In this document: positions 9,349-16,484 of the stretch, in pieces
Position numbering within the stretch: the stretch's first letter is position 1
Layout: each line of letters starts with the position of its first letter
NCBI GenBank assembly: GCA_021816565.1
Contig: JAKAXN010000021.1
Coordinates: forward strand, 1 to 23,880
Direction of reading: 5' to 3'
From: Actinomycetes bacterium
GTDB taxonomy: Bacteria; Actinomycetota; Acidimicrobiia; Acidimicrobiales; Palsa-688
DNA length: 23,880 nucleotides
Notes under the pieces: model-generated
What the model saw: the letters and a program-made list of their open reading frames with translations, nothing else
The model's database searches: none
Told to the model about the DNA's origin: nothing
Position numbers and translations under genes: made by a program

Positions 9349-9364
9349 CGGCGGCCCCTCCCGC

Positions 9365-10264
9365 TCACAGGGCGGCCGCCAGCCGGGCCAGGCCGTCCCG
9401 GTCGGGGACGGCGATGCGGACGGTCCCGGGCAGGCCGAACGAGGAGCAGTCCCGCACGCACACCGCCCGGGAGGCCAGTCGGTCCCGCAGCCCCGGGGCC
9501 GCCACCAGCACCCAGTTGGCGTCGGAGGGCCGCGGCTCCAGGCCGGCCCGGCGCAGGACGGCCACCAGGTCTCGGCGCAGCCCGGCCACCGCCTCGGCCC
9601 AGGCCGGCAGGTCGACGGGGGCCAGCAGGTCGGTCAGGGCGGCGACGGCCGGACCGTTGACCGACCAGCGGGGCTGGCGCCTCCTGAGGCGGCGGGCCAG
9701 GTCGGGATCGGGGCACAAGACGTATCCGAGGCGCAGCCCCGGGCAGGCCAGGAGCTTGGTCAGTGACCCGAGCACGATGCTGCCACTCCTCCAGTCCCCC
9801 CGGGTCCAGGACCCGGTGGCCAGGGGCCAGAACGCCTCGTCCCACACCTCGGCCCGCTCGCCGGGTCCGGCCAGGTTCCCGGTCGGGTTGTGCGGGTTGG
9901 ACCGCCAGCGGGGCCCGGTGGCATCGAGGCGGCCCAGGTGCCGCCGGTAGAGGGAGAACTCCGGTTCGTCGACCCGGCCCACCGGCCGCTCGGCCGCCAC
10001 GAGGGAGATGGCCTCCGATCCCCCGTTGGTCAGGACCAGCAGGTCGGGGTCCACGCCCATGCACCGGGCCAGCGTGTCGACCGCCGGCCGCGGGTCGGGG
10101 TACCGGCGCAGCGCCTCCAGGTGGGCGGCCACGACCGGTGCCGGGTCGGGGGCCACCGGGTTGAGGCTGGCCGACAGGTCCAGCACCTCCGACACGTCCA
10201 CCCCGAGAGCGTCAGCCAGGCGGGACCCGTCCCCACCGTGGTCGCCCGGGGCGGGGATGCTCAC
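9365..10264 (-). CDS. cobC: CobC/CobD-type PLP aminotransferase-fold protein (threonine-phosphate decarboxylase)
   Basis: A 299-residue fold-type I PLP enzyme of the histidinol-phosphate aminotransferase family. In this setting it most likely decarboxylates L-threonine O-3-phosphate to the (R)-1-aminopropan-2-ol phosphate arm. Visible motifs are LDLSASLNPVAPDP near the N terminus (typical of CobC/CobD), TNGGSEAISLVA, NPHNPTGN, the PLP-lysine segment GSLTKLLACPGLRLGYVL with Lys170, and DANWVLV. It is somewhat short for the family (usually 330-365), with a compact region between LYRRHLGRL and NPHNPTG. Two GTG codons occur in tandem; the second (10264) gives the GTGA overlap with cbiB seen at other junctions and is preferred. 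The symbol follows the Pseudomonas/Mycobacterium naming; the Salmonella equivalent is cobD. A plain histidinol-phosphate aminotransferase is possible but less likely here. Confidence 0.85.
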   Translation of the reverse strand: MSIPAPGDHGGDGSRLADALGVDVSEVLDLSASLNPVAPDPAPVVAAHLEALRRYPDPRPAVDTLARCMGVDPDLLVLTNGGSEAISLVAAERPVGRVDEPEFSLYRRHLGRLDATGPRWRSNPHNPTGNLAGPGERAEVWDEAFWPLATGSWTRGDWRSGSIVLGSLTKLLACPGLRLGYVLCPDPDLARRLRRRQPRWSVNGPAVAALTDLLAPVDLPAWAEAVAGLRRDLVAVLRRAGLEPRPSDANWVLVAAPGLRDRLASRAVCVRDCSSFGLPGTVRIAVPDRDGLARLAAAL

Positions 10265-11196
10265 CACGCCCGGCCCCGCAGGGCTGAACCGGCCGCCGGC
10301 ACGGCCAGCAGAGCGATGCCCACCTGCCGGCTCAGCCGGCACGCCCGGACGATGTCGGCGCGGACCGGAGGGCGGCCCCGGCCGAGGAGCGGCCGGTGCT
10401 CGATCCTCCCGCCGTAGTCGTTGGTCCCGCCCAGCCGCACCCCCAGGGCCGCGGCGAACGCGGCCTCGGCCACCCCGGCGTTCGGCGACGGGTGCTCCGG
10501 CGCCTGGTGGCGCACGGCGTCCCAGACGGCGGCCGCCTGCGCCGGTCGGAGGGCCGCGACCAGGGCGGCGGTGACGCGGGCGGGCACCCAGTTGGCCACG
10601 TCGTCGGCCCGGGCGCTGGCCCAGCCGAAGCGGGCGTAGCGGGGGCTGCGGTGCCCGACCATGGCGTCGAGGGTGTTGACCGCCCGGTACGCCAGGATCC
10701 CCGGAGCCCCGCCGGCCAGGGCCCACAGCAGCGGGGCGGTGACCGCGTCGACGGTGTTCTCCGCCACGGACTCGACGGTGGCCCGGACGATCCCGGCCTC
10801 GTCGAGATCGTCGGTGGTGCGCCCGACCAGACTGCGCAGCCGGTTCCGGGCCCGGTCCAGGTCGCCGGCTTCCAGAGCGGCCGCCACCCCGGTCGCGGCG
10901 GTGACCAGGCCCCTTCCGGCCACCGCCACGTAGGCCGACGCCGCCAGGGCCAGGGCCCGTCGCCGGGGACCGCCGGCGCCCAAGGCCCGCCCCACGAGTG
11001 CTGCCCCGCCGGCCCCGACGGCCGCGTGGAGCGCCCCGTTGAGCCGGCGGTCGGACCACCAGGCCCGCTCCGCTGCGGTCATGGACCGGCCGAACCACGC
11101 CACCGGGTGCCAGGCGTCGGGCGGGTCCCCGAGGGCCAGGTCGGCGAGGACCGCTCCGGCCAGCGGGCCGACCCGCCGGGCCCAGGTCCCGCTCAC
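10261..11196 (-). CDS. cbiB: Adenosylcobinamide-phosphate synthase, membrane protein
   Basis: Joins the aminopropanol (phosphate) arm to adenosylcobyric acid; called CobD in Pseudomonas nomenclature. It has 311 residues. GPLAGAVLADLALGDPPDAWHPVAWFGR at residues 9-36 is the family entry motif (DxxxGDPxxxxHPVxxxG). Later blocks are VESVAENTVDAVTAPLLWALAGG, AYRAVNTLDAMVGHRSPRYARFGWASARADDVANWVPAR, SPNAGVAEAAFAAALGVRLGGTNDYGG and RIEHRPLLGRG. Alanine-rich hydrophobic segments fit an inner-membrane protein. Of two adjacent GTG codons, the one at 11196 is chosen because it overlaps the cobS stop as GTGA; both would code for practically the same protein. It lies between cobS and the CobC-type decarboxylase gene that supplies its substrate. 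Confidence 0.95.
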   Translation of the reverse strand: MSGTWARRVGPLAGAVLADLALGDPPDAWHPVAWFGRSMTAAERAWWSDRRLNGALHAAVGAGGAALVGRALGAGGPRRRALALAASAYVAVAGRGLVTAATGVAAALEAGDLDRARNRLRSLVGRTTDDLDEAGIVRATVESVAENTVDAVTAPLLWALAGGAPGILAYRAVNTLDAMVGHRSPRYARFGWASARADDVANWVPARVTAALVAALRPAQAAAVWDAVRHQAPEHPSPNAGVAEAAFAAALGVRLGGTNDYGGRIEHRPLLGRGRPPVRADIVRACRLSRQVGIALLAVPAAGSALRGRAW

Positions 11197-11897
11197 CACC
11201 GGGCCGCCGCCACCAGCAGCCCGGCCGTCTCGGCCACCACGGCCATGGCTCCGAGGACGTCGCCGGTGTAACCACCGATGCGCCGCTCGGCCAGGAGCAC
11301 CACCGCCGCCGCGCCGGCCAGCGCCGCGCCCACCGCCGCCAGGCCGGCCGGAACCCGCCACGCGGCCCCCAGGCCGAACGCCGCGGCCCCCCCGGCCAGC
11401 AGCACCGGCCAGCGGGTCGGGCCGGCGAACATCGATGCCAGGCCGCCCTCCGCCCGGGCGTAGGTCCGGGTCCGGGCGACCGCGGCCATGGCGGTGCGCG
11501 ACAGGCACCACAGACCGGCCAGCAGGGCCACACCGGGACGCAGGGCCGACAGGGCGGCCCAGCGCAGCAGCAGCACCGCAACTGCCGTGCCCACGCCGAA
11601 CGCCCCGGCGTCCGGGGCGGACATCACGGCGAGGCGACGGGCCCGCTCCAGAGGGGGCAGCAGCCCGTCGGCGCTGTCGACCAGACCGTCGAGGTGCAGC
11701 AGCCCGGTGACGGCCAGATCGGCCGCCACCACGATGGCTGCGGCGACCGCCGGCGGCCAGGCCCGGGCGGCCAGCCACCACACACCGCCGAGCAGGGCGC
11801 CCACGGCGGCGCCCACCGGCGGGAACCAGTCGAGCGTCGCCGGGCCGGGCCGGGCCGGGCGGCCCAGGACGGTCAGGAATGACAGGGCGGAGCGCAC
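11193..11897 (-). CDS. cobS: Adenosylcobinamide-GDP ribazoletransferase (cobalamin synthase)
   Basis: A membrane enzyme that condenses adenosylcobinamide-GDP with alpha-ribazole (phosphate) to give cobalamin (phosphate). It has 234 residues, slightly short for the family. FLTVLGRP at the N terminus and the metal-binding signature TGLLHLDGLVDSADGL at residues 64-79 are decisive, with MSAPDAGAFGVG shortly after. The rest is mostly hydrophobic, rich in Ala, Leu and Val, consistent with several membrane helices. GTG at 11897 lies one base after the cobU TGA, indicating translational coupling, and the 3' end overlaps the start of cbiB. This is not the AAA+ cobaltochelatase subunit that is also named CobS in Pseudomonas. 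Confidence 0.95.
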   Translation of the reverse strand: MRSALSFLTVLGRPARPGPATLDWFPPVGAAVGALLGGVWWLAARAWPPAVAAAIVVAADLAVTGLLHLDGLVDSADGLLPPLERARRLAVMSAPDAGAFGVGTAVAVLLLRWAALSALRPGVALLAGLWCLSRTAMAAVARTRTYARAEGGLASMFAGPTRWPVLLAGGAAAFGLGAAWRVPAGLAAVGAALAGAAAVVLLAERRIGGYTGDVLGAMAVVAETAGLLVAAARW

Positions 11898-11898
11898 G

Positions 11899-12417
11899 TC
11901 AGCGGTCCGGGCCCGGCCCGGAGTCGAGCGACAGCGCCCGGCCGGCCACCACCAGGTAGGCCCGGTCGGCGGCCGCGGCCACCACCTGGTTGACCCGGCC
12001 CAGGGCGTCGCGGAACCGGCCGCCCACCTCGGTGGAGGGATGCACCCCCAGGCCGACCTCCTCCGAGACGACCACCGCCGGTCCGCGGCGGGCCTGCAGG
12101 GCCCGGCACAGGGCGGCCGCGTCGGGAGCGAAGTCCGGGTGCGACGCCACCCACGTGCCGAGGGAGTCGACCAGCACGGCCGACTCGGCGGGCAGGGCGG
12201 TCGCTTCGAGGGCCCCGACCAGGTCGGGCCCGGTCTCCACGGTGGTCCATCCGGCGGGGCGCCGCTCCCGGTGCAGGCGTACCCGCTCCGCGAAGTCGGC
12301 GTCGGTGCCGACCACGGCGGTGGCCAGGTACACGACCGGCCGGCCGGTGGCCCCGGCCAGGCGCTCCGCGAACGCGGACTTGCCGCTGCGCGCCCCGCCC
12401 AGCACCAGGGTGATCAT
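11899..12417 (-). CDS. cobU: Bifunctional adenosylcobinamide kinase / guanylyltransferase
   Basis: Phosphorylates adenosylcobinamide and then transfers GMP from GTP to form adenosylcobinamide-GDP; called CobP in Pseudomonas. It has 172 residues, the normal length. The P-loop is GGARSGKS at residues 7-14. VVYLATA follows, then RVRLHRERRPAGW, where His49 aligns with the histidine guanylylated in the Salmonella enzyme. Further blocks are LVDSLGTW and VVVSEEVGLGVHPSTEVGGRFRDALGRVNQ. The ATG at 12417 is the only start that gives a proper N terminus. The ribosome site is weak (GAGAAC). It is the first gene after the cobalamin riboswitch, whose B12 box ends about 43 nt upstream. Translational control is therefore plausible. 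Confidence 0.96.
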   Translation of the reverse strand: MITLVLGGARSGKSAFAERLAGATGRPVVYLATAVVGTDADFAERVRLHRERRPAGWTTVETGPDLVGALEATALPAESAVLVDSLGTWVASHPDFAPDAAALCRALQARRGPAVVVSEEVGLGVHPSTEVGGRFRDALGRVNQVVAAAADRAYLVVAGRALSLDSGPGPDR

Positions 12418-12455
12418 CTGTTCTCGACTGTCAAGCTCACGTCCTCGCGTCCTCC

Positions 12456-12622
12456 CGGCAGGCAGGTCTCCTGGCTCCCGGATCCACTTCCCCCCGGCCT
12501 TCCCGCCCAGTCGGGCCGTGGCCATCCGGTGGGGGGTCGCTCCCCGGTCACAGTTGCGGGACAGCCCCGGATTCGCACCGGGTTCCCTGCTCTACGCAGC
12601 CGGAGCGTAGTCGTTGCCGCCG
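12456..12622 (-). ncRNA. Cobalamin riboswitch (leader of the B12 operon)
   Basis: Read on the minus strand, this region holds the conserved core of an adenosylcobalamin-sensing aptamer. GGGAA, GGTGCGAATCC and GTCCCGCAACTGTGA lie at about 12587-12545. The exact B12 box AGCCAGGAGACCTGCC is at 12476-12461. The outer P1 helix can form between 12622-12615 (CGGCGGCA) and 12464-12456 with a single bulged base. About 38 nt separate P1 from the cobU ATG. No U-tract terminator is visible there, so control by hiding the ribosome site (or via Rho) is the likelier mode. B12 binding should lower expression of the operon. The promoter is not recognisable and must lie at or inside the 5' end of the divergent adenosyltransferase gene. 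Confidence 0.95.
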
Positions 12623-12632
12623 GGCGGATGTC

Positions 12633-13169
12633 ATGCTGGCAGGCGTGGCACGAGCTGAGTCAGTGGTCGTTCTGAACACCGGGGAGGGCAAAGGGAAATC
12701 CTCGGCCGCCTTCGGGGTGATGTCGCGGGGCTGGGCCCGCGGCTGGAGGGTGGGAGTGGTGCAGTTCGTCAAAGGGGGGAAGTGGAAGACCGGGGAGCGG
12801 AAGCTGGCCGACCACCTGGGGATCGAGTGGCACACCCTCGGCGACGGCTTCACCTGGGAGTCCACCGATCTCGACGAGACCGCGGCCCGGGGCCGCCACG
12901 CCTGGGAGGTGGCCTCCGCCAAGCTGGCGTCGGGTGACTACGACCTGCTGATCCTCGACGAGATCACCTACGCGGTGAAATACGGCTGGGTGCCGGCGGC
13001 CGATGTGGCGGAGGGCATCCGGAACCGGGCGCCCCGGACCAACGTGGTGCTCACCGGGCGTGACGCCGCCCCGGAGCTGATCGAGGTGGCCGACACGGCC
13101 ACCGAGATGCGCAAGATCAAGCACGCCTACGACCAGGGGATCAAGGCCAAGAAGGGCATCGAGTACTGA
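12633..13169 (+). CDS. cobO: Corrinoid adenosyltransferase (CobO/BtuR type)
   Basis: Transfers the adenosyl group of ATP to cob(I)yrinic acid a,c-diamide or other reduced corrinoids. It has 178 residues. The phosphate-binding loop LNTGEGKGKSSAAFGV is at residues 14-29, followed by RVGVVQFVKGGKWKTGER, GDGFTWEST, DYDLLILDEITYAVKYGWV and VVLTGRDAAPELIEVADTATEMRKIKHAYDQGIKAKKGIEY. All are typical of BtuR/CobO/CobA and unlike PduO or EutT. The start is uncertain: ATG 12633, GTG 12645 and GTG 12663 are all in frame, and no convincing ribosome site separates them. It diverges from the riboswitch-led operon and so escapes that regulation. Its 5' region lies within about 10 bp of the aptamer, so opposite transcripts may overlap. 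Confidence 0.93.
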   Translation: MLAGVARAESVVVLNTGEGKGKSSAAFGVMSRGWARGWRVGVVQFVKGGKWKTGERKLADHLGIEWHTLGDGFTWESTDLDETAARGRHAWEVASAKLASGDYDLLILDEITYAVKYGWVPAADVAEGIRNRAPRTNVVLTGRDAAPELIEVADTATEMRKIKHAYDQGIKAKKGIEY

Positions 13170-13212
13170 CCGCCCGGGCACCCGCCTGCCTCCCCGCCGC
13201 CGATGCCCCCGT

Positions 13213-14463
13213 TCAGGTGACCCGGGGGTCGTCGGGCACCGGGTCGAGGCCCGCAGCCATGGTCGTGGCCATCCGCTCCACCGCGTCGAAGCAGTCGGTG
13301 TAGCGGGTGTAGAGGGGGGCCGGCCCCAGCCGGATCACGTCCGGGGGCCGGAAGTCCGGGACCACCAGGCCGCGGTCTATGAGCGTCCGGCACCAAGGCC
13401 ACGCCAGGGGGTGGGCGACCGACACGTGGGCGCCCCGTTGCCCGGGTCGGCGGGGACTGGCCAGGCGGGCTCCGAGCGGGACCAGCCGTTCCTCCACCAG
13501 TTCCACCAGGATGGCCGTGAGCTTCTGCGACTTGTCCCACAGTCGGTCGACTCCGGCCTCGGTCATGAGCGCCACCGAAGCATCCACGGCGAGCAACCCC
13601 AGCACCGGCGGGGTGCCGGTGAGGAACGACGCGGCCCCGGCCGCCGGTTCGTAGCCGGCGGCCATCTCGAACTGCCGGGCCCGACCGAACCATCCCCAGA
13701 TCGGCTGGCGGAGCCGGTCCTGGAGGCTCCGGTTGACGTAGAGGAAGCCGGGGGCCCCGGGGCCGGCGTTGAGGTACTTGTAGGTGCACCCGACCGCCAG
13801 GTCGGCGCCCCAGCGGTCCAGATCGACCGGCACGGACCCGGCGCTGTGGGCCAGGTCCCACAGCACCAGGGCGCCCTTCTCGTGGGCGGCGGCGGTGAGG
13901 GCGGCCCCGTCCAGCCGGGCTCCGGAGCGGAAGTTGACGTGCGACAGGCACACCAGGGCGCAGCGGTCGTCGATGGCCGCCTCGATGGCCCGCCGGCGGG
14001 CGTCGACGTCCTCGTCGCCGGCCTCGCCCCCGGCCACGAGCACCAGGCGGCGGCCGGTGGCGGCCGCCAGGCCCTCCAGGACGTAACGGTCGGTGGGGAA
14101 GTCGGCGCCGTCGCCGACGATGACTTGGCGTCCGGGCCGGGCGGCCAGGGCTGCGGCCGCCAGCTTGTACAGGTTGACGGTGGTGCTGTCGCACACCAGG
14201 ACCTGGCCGGTCCCGGCGCCGAGCAGCGGGGCCAACCGGTCCCCCACCGCGGCCGGCAGGTCGATCCACGACTCCCAACCGCCCACCAGGCTCTGGGCCC
14301 ACTCCTCCACCCCGGCCCGCAGCGCGTCCGCCACCGCCCGGGGTGGCCGGCCGAGGGAGTTGCCGTCCATGTAGACCGGCCCGGCGTCGTCGATGTCGAA
14401 GCGGCGCCGGAACGGGGCCAGCGGGTCCACCCGGTCCATCTCCGCGGCGGTGGCTCGGTCCAT
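13213..14463 (-). CDS. kynU: Kynureninase
   Basis: A PLP enzyme that cleaves kynurenine (or 3-hydroxykynurenine) to anthranilate (or 3-hydroxyanthranilate) and alanine in tryptophan breakdown or NAD synthesis. It has 416 residues, normal for the family. VYMDGNSLGRPPR at about residues 30-42, VCDSTTVNLYKL, ADFPTDRYVLEG, LSHVNFRSGARLD, LVLWDLAHSAGSVPVDL and GCTYKYLNAGPGAPGFLYV (Schiff-base Lys229) are all present. So is the C-terminal DVIRLGPAPLYTRYTDCFDAVERM. The ATG start is preceded by GCAGGA at suitable spacing. The gene lies 42 nt after a permease gene on the same strand, so they may be cotranscribed. It converges with cobO. Tryptophan dioxygenase and formamidase genes are not in this window. 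Confidence 0.94.
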   Translation of the reverse strand: MDRATAAEMDRVDPLAPFRRRFDIDDAGPVYMDGNSLGRPPRAVADALRAGVEEWAQSLVGGWESWIDLPAAVGDRLAPLLGAGTGQVLVCDSTTVNLYKLAAAALAARPGRQVIVGDGADFPTDRYVLEGLAAATGRRLVLVAGGEAGDEDVDARRRAIEAAIDDRCALVCLSHVNFRSGARLDGAALTAAAHEKGALVLWDLAHSAGSVPVDLDRWGADLAVGCTYKYLNAGPGAPGFLYVNRSLQDRLRQPIWGWFGRARQFEMAAGYEPAAGAASFLTGTPPVLGLLAVDASVALMTEAGVDRLWDKSQKLTAILVELVEERLVPLGARLASPRRPGQRGAHVSVAHPLAWPWCRTLIDRGLVVPDFRPPDVIRLGPAPLYTRYTDCFDAVERMATTMAAGLDPVPDDPRVT

Positions 14464-14505
14464 TACCCAGATCCTGCACCATGGCCGCCGCGGCCCGGCG
14501 GACGC

Positions 14506-15633
14506 TCAGCTGATGTGGCCGGCGAGCAGCAGGGCGGCGACGGCCGCAGCCATCGACACCGGGGCCGCCACCAGGCCCATGCGCACCGTGCGGCGCACAT
14601 CGGGCCGGGCCCCCGAGATCCGGGCCGCGTTGTACCACAGCACCCACGCCAGCGAACCGGACACGAACAGGTTCGGTCCCAGGTCCAGCCCGATCAGCAG
14701 GGACAGCGGGTGGGCCGGGGGGCGGGCCGAGAGGAGCGAGGCGGCCGGCAGGTTGTTGATCACCACCGTCGAGAGCCCCCCGACCCCGGCGGTGGCCCAC
14801 GGACCCAGGTGGTGCAGCGCCTGGGCCGGGACCGTCCAGTCCCGGCCCAGGGCGCCGAGGGCGACGGCCAGGCCGAACAGCCCGACCAGGACCGGCAGCC
14901 CCAGGACCTGGCGGGCCGCTCCGAGGGACGTGCGGCCCTGGAGCAGCCGGACGGCGGCCGCGGCCACCCCGACCGCCGCCACCTCCGGCGCCGGGTCGGA
15001 GAGGGTGAGGATCAGCACGACGGCGCCGGCGATGGCGATCAGGCCCAGTCCCATCACCGGCGTCTCCGCCACCCCGCCGGCGGACACCCGGAGCCGCAGC
15101 GACGCCCGGCCGAACCAGGCCACCACCCCGGCGGTCACCACGCCGGCTACCGCCCACGGCAGGGCCATGTGGGCGGCGAAGGTGCCTCCCGACATGTGCA
15201 CCCCGCCCAGCACTATCAGGTTGGTCAGGTTCGAGCCGGGCAGCAGCAGCGACCCGGCGTTGGAGAGCAGCAGGCAGGCCGGTATCAGAACGGCGGCGCC
15301 GTCGCGCCGGCGCGACCCGGTGTGGACGGCGATGGGCGTCAGGAACGCCACCGAGGTGTCCAGATTCATCAAGGCGGTGACCACCATCACCAGCCCGGCC
15401 ATCCCGGCGAAGAGCACCCCCCCGGTGCTGCAGGCGCCGGCCAGTCGCTGCCCGGCCGCCGCGAAGAGGCGGTCCTCGGCGGCCACCAGGCCCACCAGCA
15501 GCAGGCCCGCCACGATCACGAACGCCGGCCAGGTCTGCGCCGCCGCCGATCGGGCCGCGCCGGGGCTGGCGACGGCCGCGGCCACGGCGGCCGCGGCGCC
15601 GGTGCCGGCCAGGTACCAGGTCCATCGCTGCAC
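14506..15633 (-). CDS. ArsB/SLC13-type permease, specificity unknown
   Basis: A 375-residue polytopic membrane protein of the ArsB/NhaD (ion transporter) superfamily with about ten hydrophobic segments. TALMNLDTSVAFLTPIAV and LIPACLLLSNAGSLLLPGSNLTNLIVLG form the first pore half. STVVINNLPAASLLSA and LIGLDLGPNLFVSGSLAWVLWYNAAR form the second; the last block closely resembles the end of ArsB arsenite permeases. No arsR, arsC or arsA gene is nearby, so arsenite transport is unproven. An anion or carboxylate substrate is equally possible. It is shorter than ArsB (about 430). The GTG start (15633) has TACCTT six bases upstream and no ribosome site, suggesting a leaderless message. kynU follows 42 nt downstream. 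Confidence 0.8.
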   Translation of the reverse strand: MQRWTWYLAGTGAAAAVAAAVASPGAARSAAAQTWPAFVIVAGLLLVGLVAAEDRLFAAAGQRLAGACSTGGVLFAGMAGLVMVVTALMNLDTSVAFLTPIAVHTGSRRRDGAAVLIPACLLLSNAGSLLLPGSNLTNLIVLGGVHMSGGTFAAHMALPWAVAGVVTAGVVAWFGRASLRLRVSAGGVAETPVMGLGLIAIAGAVVLILTLSDPAPEVAAVGVAAAAVRLLQGRTSLGAARQVLGLPVLVGLFGLAVALGALGRDWTVPAQALHHLGPWATAGVGGLSTVVINNLPAASLLSARPPAHPLSLLIGLDLGPNLFVSGSLAWVLWYNAARISGARPDVRRTVRMGLVAAPVSMAAAVAALLLAGHIS

Positions 15634-15695
15634 CCGCTGAAGGTACCGGGCGGTGGCTAGCCTCCGGGACCTATCCCGATCCCGGAGGAGCCGAC
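15634..15695. promoter_or_regulatory. Divergent promoter region between the permease and hydrolase genes
   Basis: On the minus strand TACCTT (15645-15640) stands six bases before the permease GTG, the leaderless arrangement. On the plus strand TAGCCT (15658-15663) is a -10 candidate for the hydrolase, which has a clear ribosome site, GGAGGAG, just before its ATG. No convincing -35 elements are seen, so the exact promoters are tentative. Confidence 0.35.
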
Positions 15696-16484
15696 ATGCA
15701 ATCAGGACGTTTCGCCGACGACCGGCTGGCCTACCGGGCCTGGCCGGTGGACCACCCCGCCGGTCAGGTGGTCCTGGCCCACGGCTTCGCCGAGCACGGC
15801 GGGCGCTACGCCCACGTGGCGGCCGCGCTCAACGCCGCTTCGCTGTCGGTCTGGGCTCCCGACCACCGCGGTCACGGCCGGTCGCTGGGAGAGCGGGCCA
15901 ACATCGAATCGGTGTGGGCGGCCGTGGACGACCTCGACCGGTTCGTGGACCTGGTGCGCTCGCAGGCCCCCGACGGGCCCCTGTTCCTGGTCGGTCACTC
16001 CATGGGCGGGCTCATCGCCACCGCCTACGCCGAGCAGCACCAGGACCGCCTGGCCGGCCTGGTCCTCTCCGGGGCGCTGGTCCACGTCGCCCCGGAGCTG
16101 GTCGCTCTGGCGGAGGCCGAGGAGATCCCGGATCTGGGCCTGGCCGACGCGGTGTCGCGTGACCCCGCCGTGGTCGCGGCGTACAAGGACGACCCGGAGG
16201 TGTACCTGGGCCCGCCGCCCCGGGGGTTCCTGCAGGCCGCCGGCCAGGTCGAGGAGGTCAGGCAGCGCCTGTCCGAGCTGCGGCTGCCGGTCCTGGCGAT
16301 GCACGGCAGCGCCGACCTCCTGGTCAGCCCCCAGGCCCTGCGGGACCTGGTGGCGGGGGTGTCCAGCGAGGATCTGACCGCGGTCCTGTGGCCGGGCCTG
16401 TGGCACGAGATCTTCAACGAGCCGGAGAAGGACCGGGTCATCGGGACCGTGGTCGGGTGGATCGGGGCCAGGCTGGCGGCATGA
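15696..16484 (+). CDS. Alpha/beta hydrolase, monoacylglycerol-lipase-like
   Basis: A 262-residue serine hydrolase of the Hydrolase_4 / monoacylglycerol lipase group (similar in layout to mycobacterial Rv0183). LAHGFAEHGGRYAHVAAAL at residues 28-46 is the oxyanion-hole HGxxEHxxRY motif. APDHRGHGRS (54-63) and the nucleophile elbow GHSMGGL with Ser102 follow. HGSADLLVSP gives the acid Asp207 and GLWHEIFNEP the base His237, so the full triad is present. A cap region lies at about 130-190. No signal peptide is seen. The start is fixed by GGAGGAG upstream of the ATG. Its stop overlaps the next gene's ATG (ATGA). A lysophospholipase or an esterase for another substrate is possible. Confidence 0.88.
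   Translation: MQSGRFADDRLAYRAWPVDHPAGQVVLAHGFAEHGGRYAHVAAALNAASLSVWAPDHRGHGRSLGERANIESVWAAVDDLDRFVDLVRSQAPDGPLFLVGHSMGGLIATAYAEQHQDRLAGLVLSGALVHVAPELVALAEAEEIPDLGLADAVSRDPAVVAAYKDDPEVYLGPPPRGFLQAAGQVEEVRQRLSELRLPVLAMHGSADLLVSPQALRDLVAGVSSEDLTAVLWPGLWHEIFNEPEKDRVIGTVVGWIGARLAA

Noticed and set aside
9365..11581. A 738-codon open frame covering the CobC-type gene plus an N-terminal extension of over 400 residues.
   Set aside because: The extension is arginine/proline/glycine-rich frame shadow of cbiB and cobS. The real protein starts at GTG 10264 with the family's N-terminal motif.
12429..12434. A perfect TTGACA on the minus strand between the riboswitch and cobU, suggesting an internal promoter.
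   Set aside because: At 16-18 bp downstream there is no -10-like hexamer, and it would bypass the riboswitch.
14506..15633. Arsenic resistance island.
   Set aside because: Only an ArsB-like permease is present; there is no arsR, arsC, arsA or related gene in the neighbourhood.
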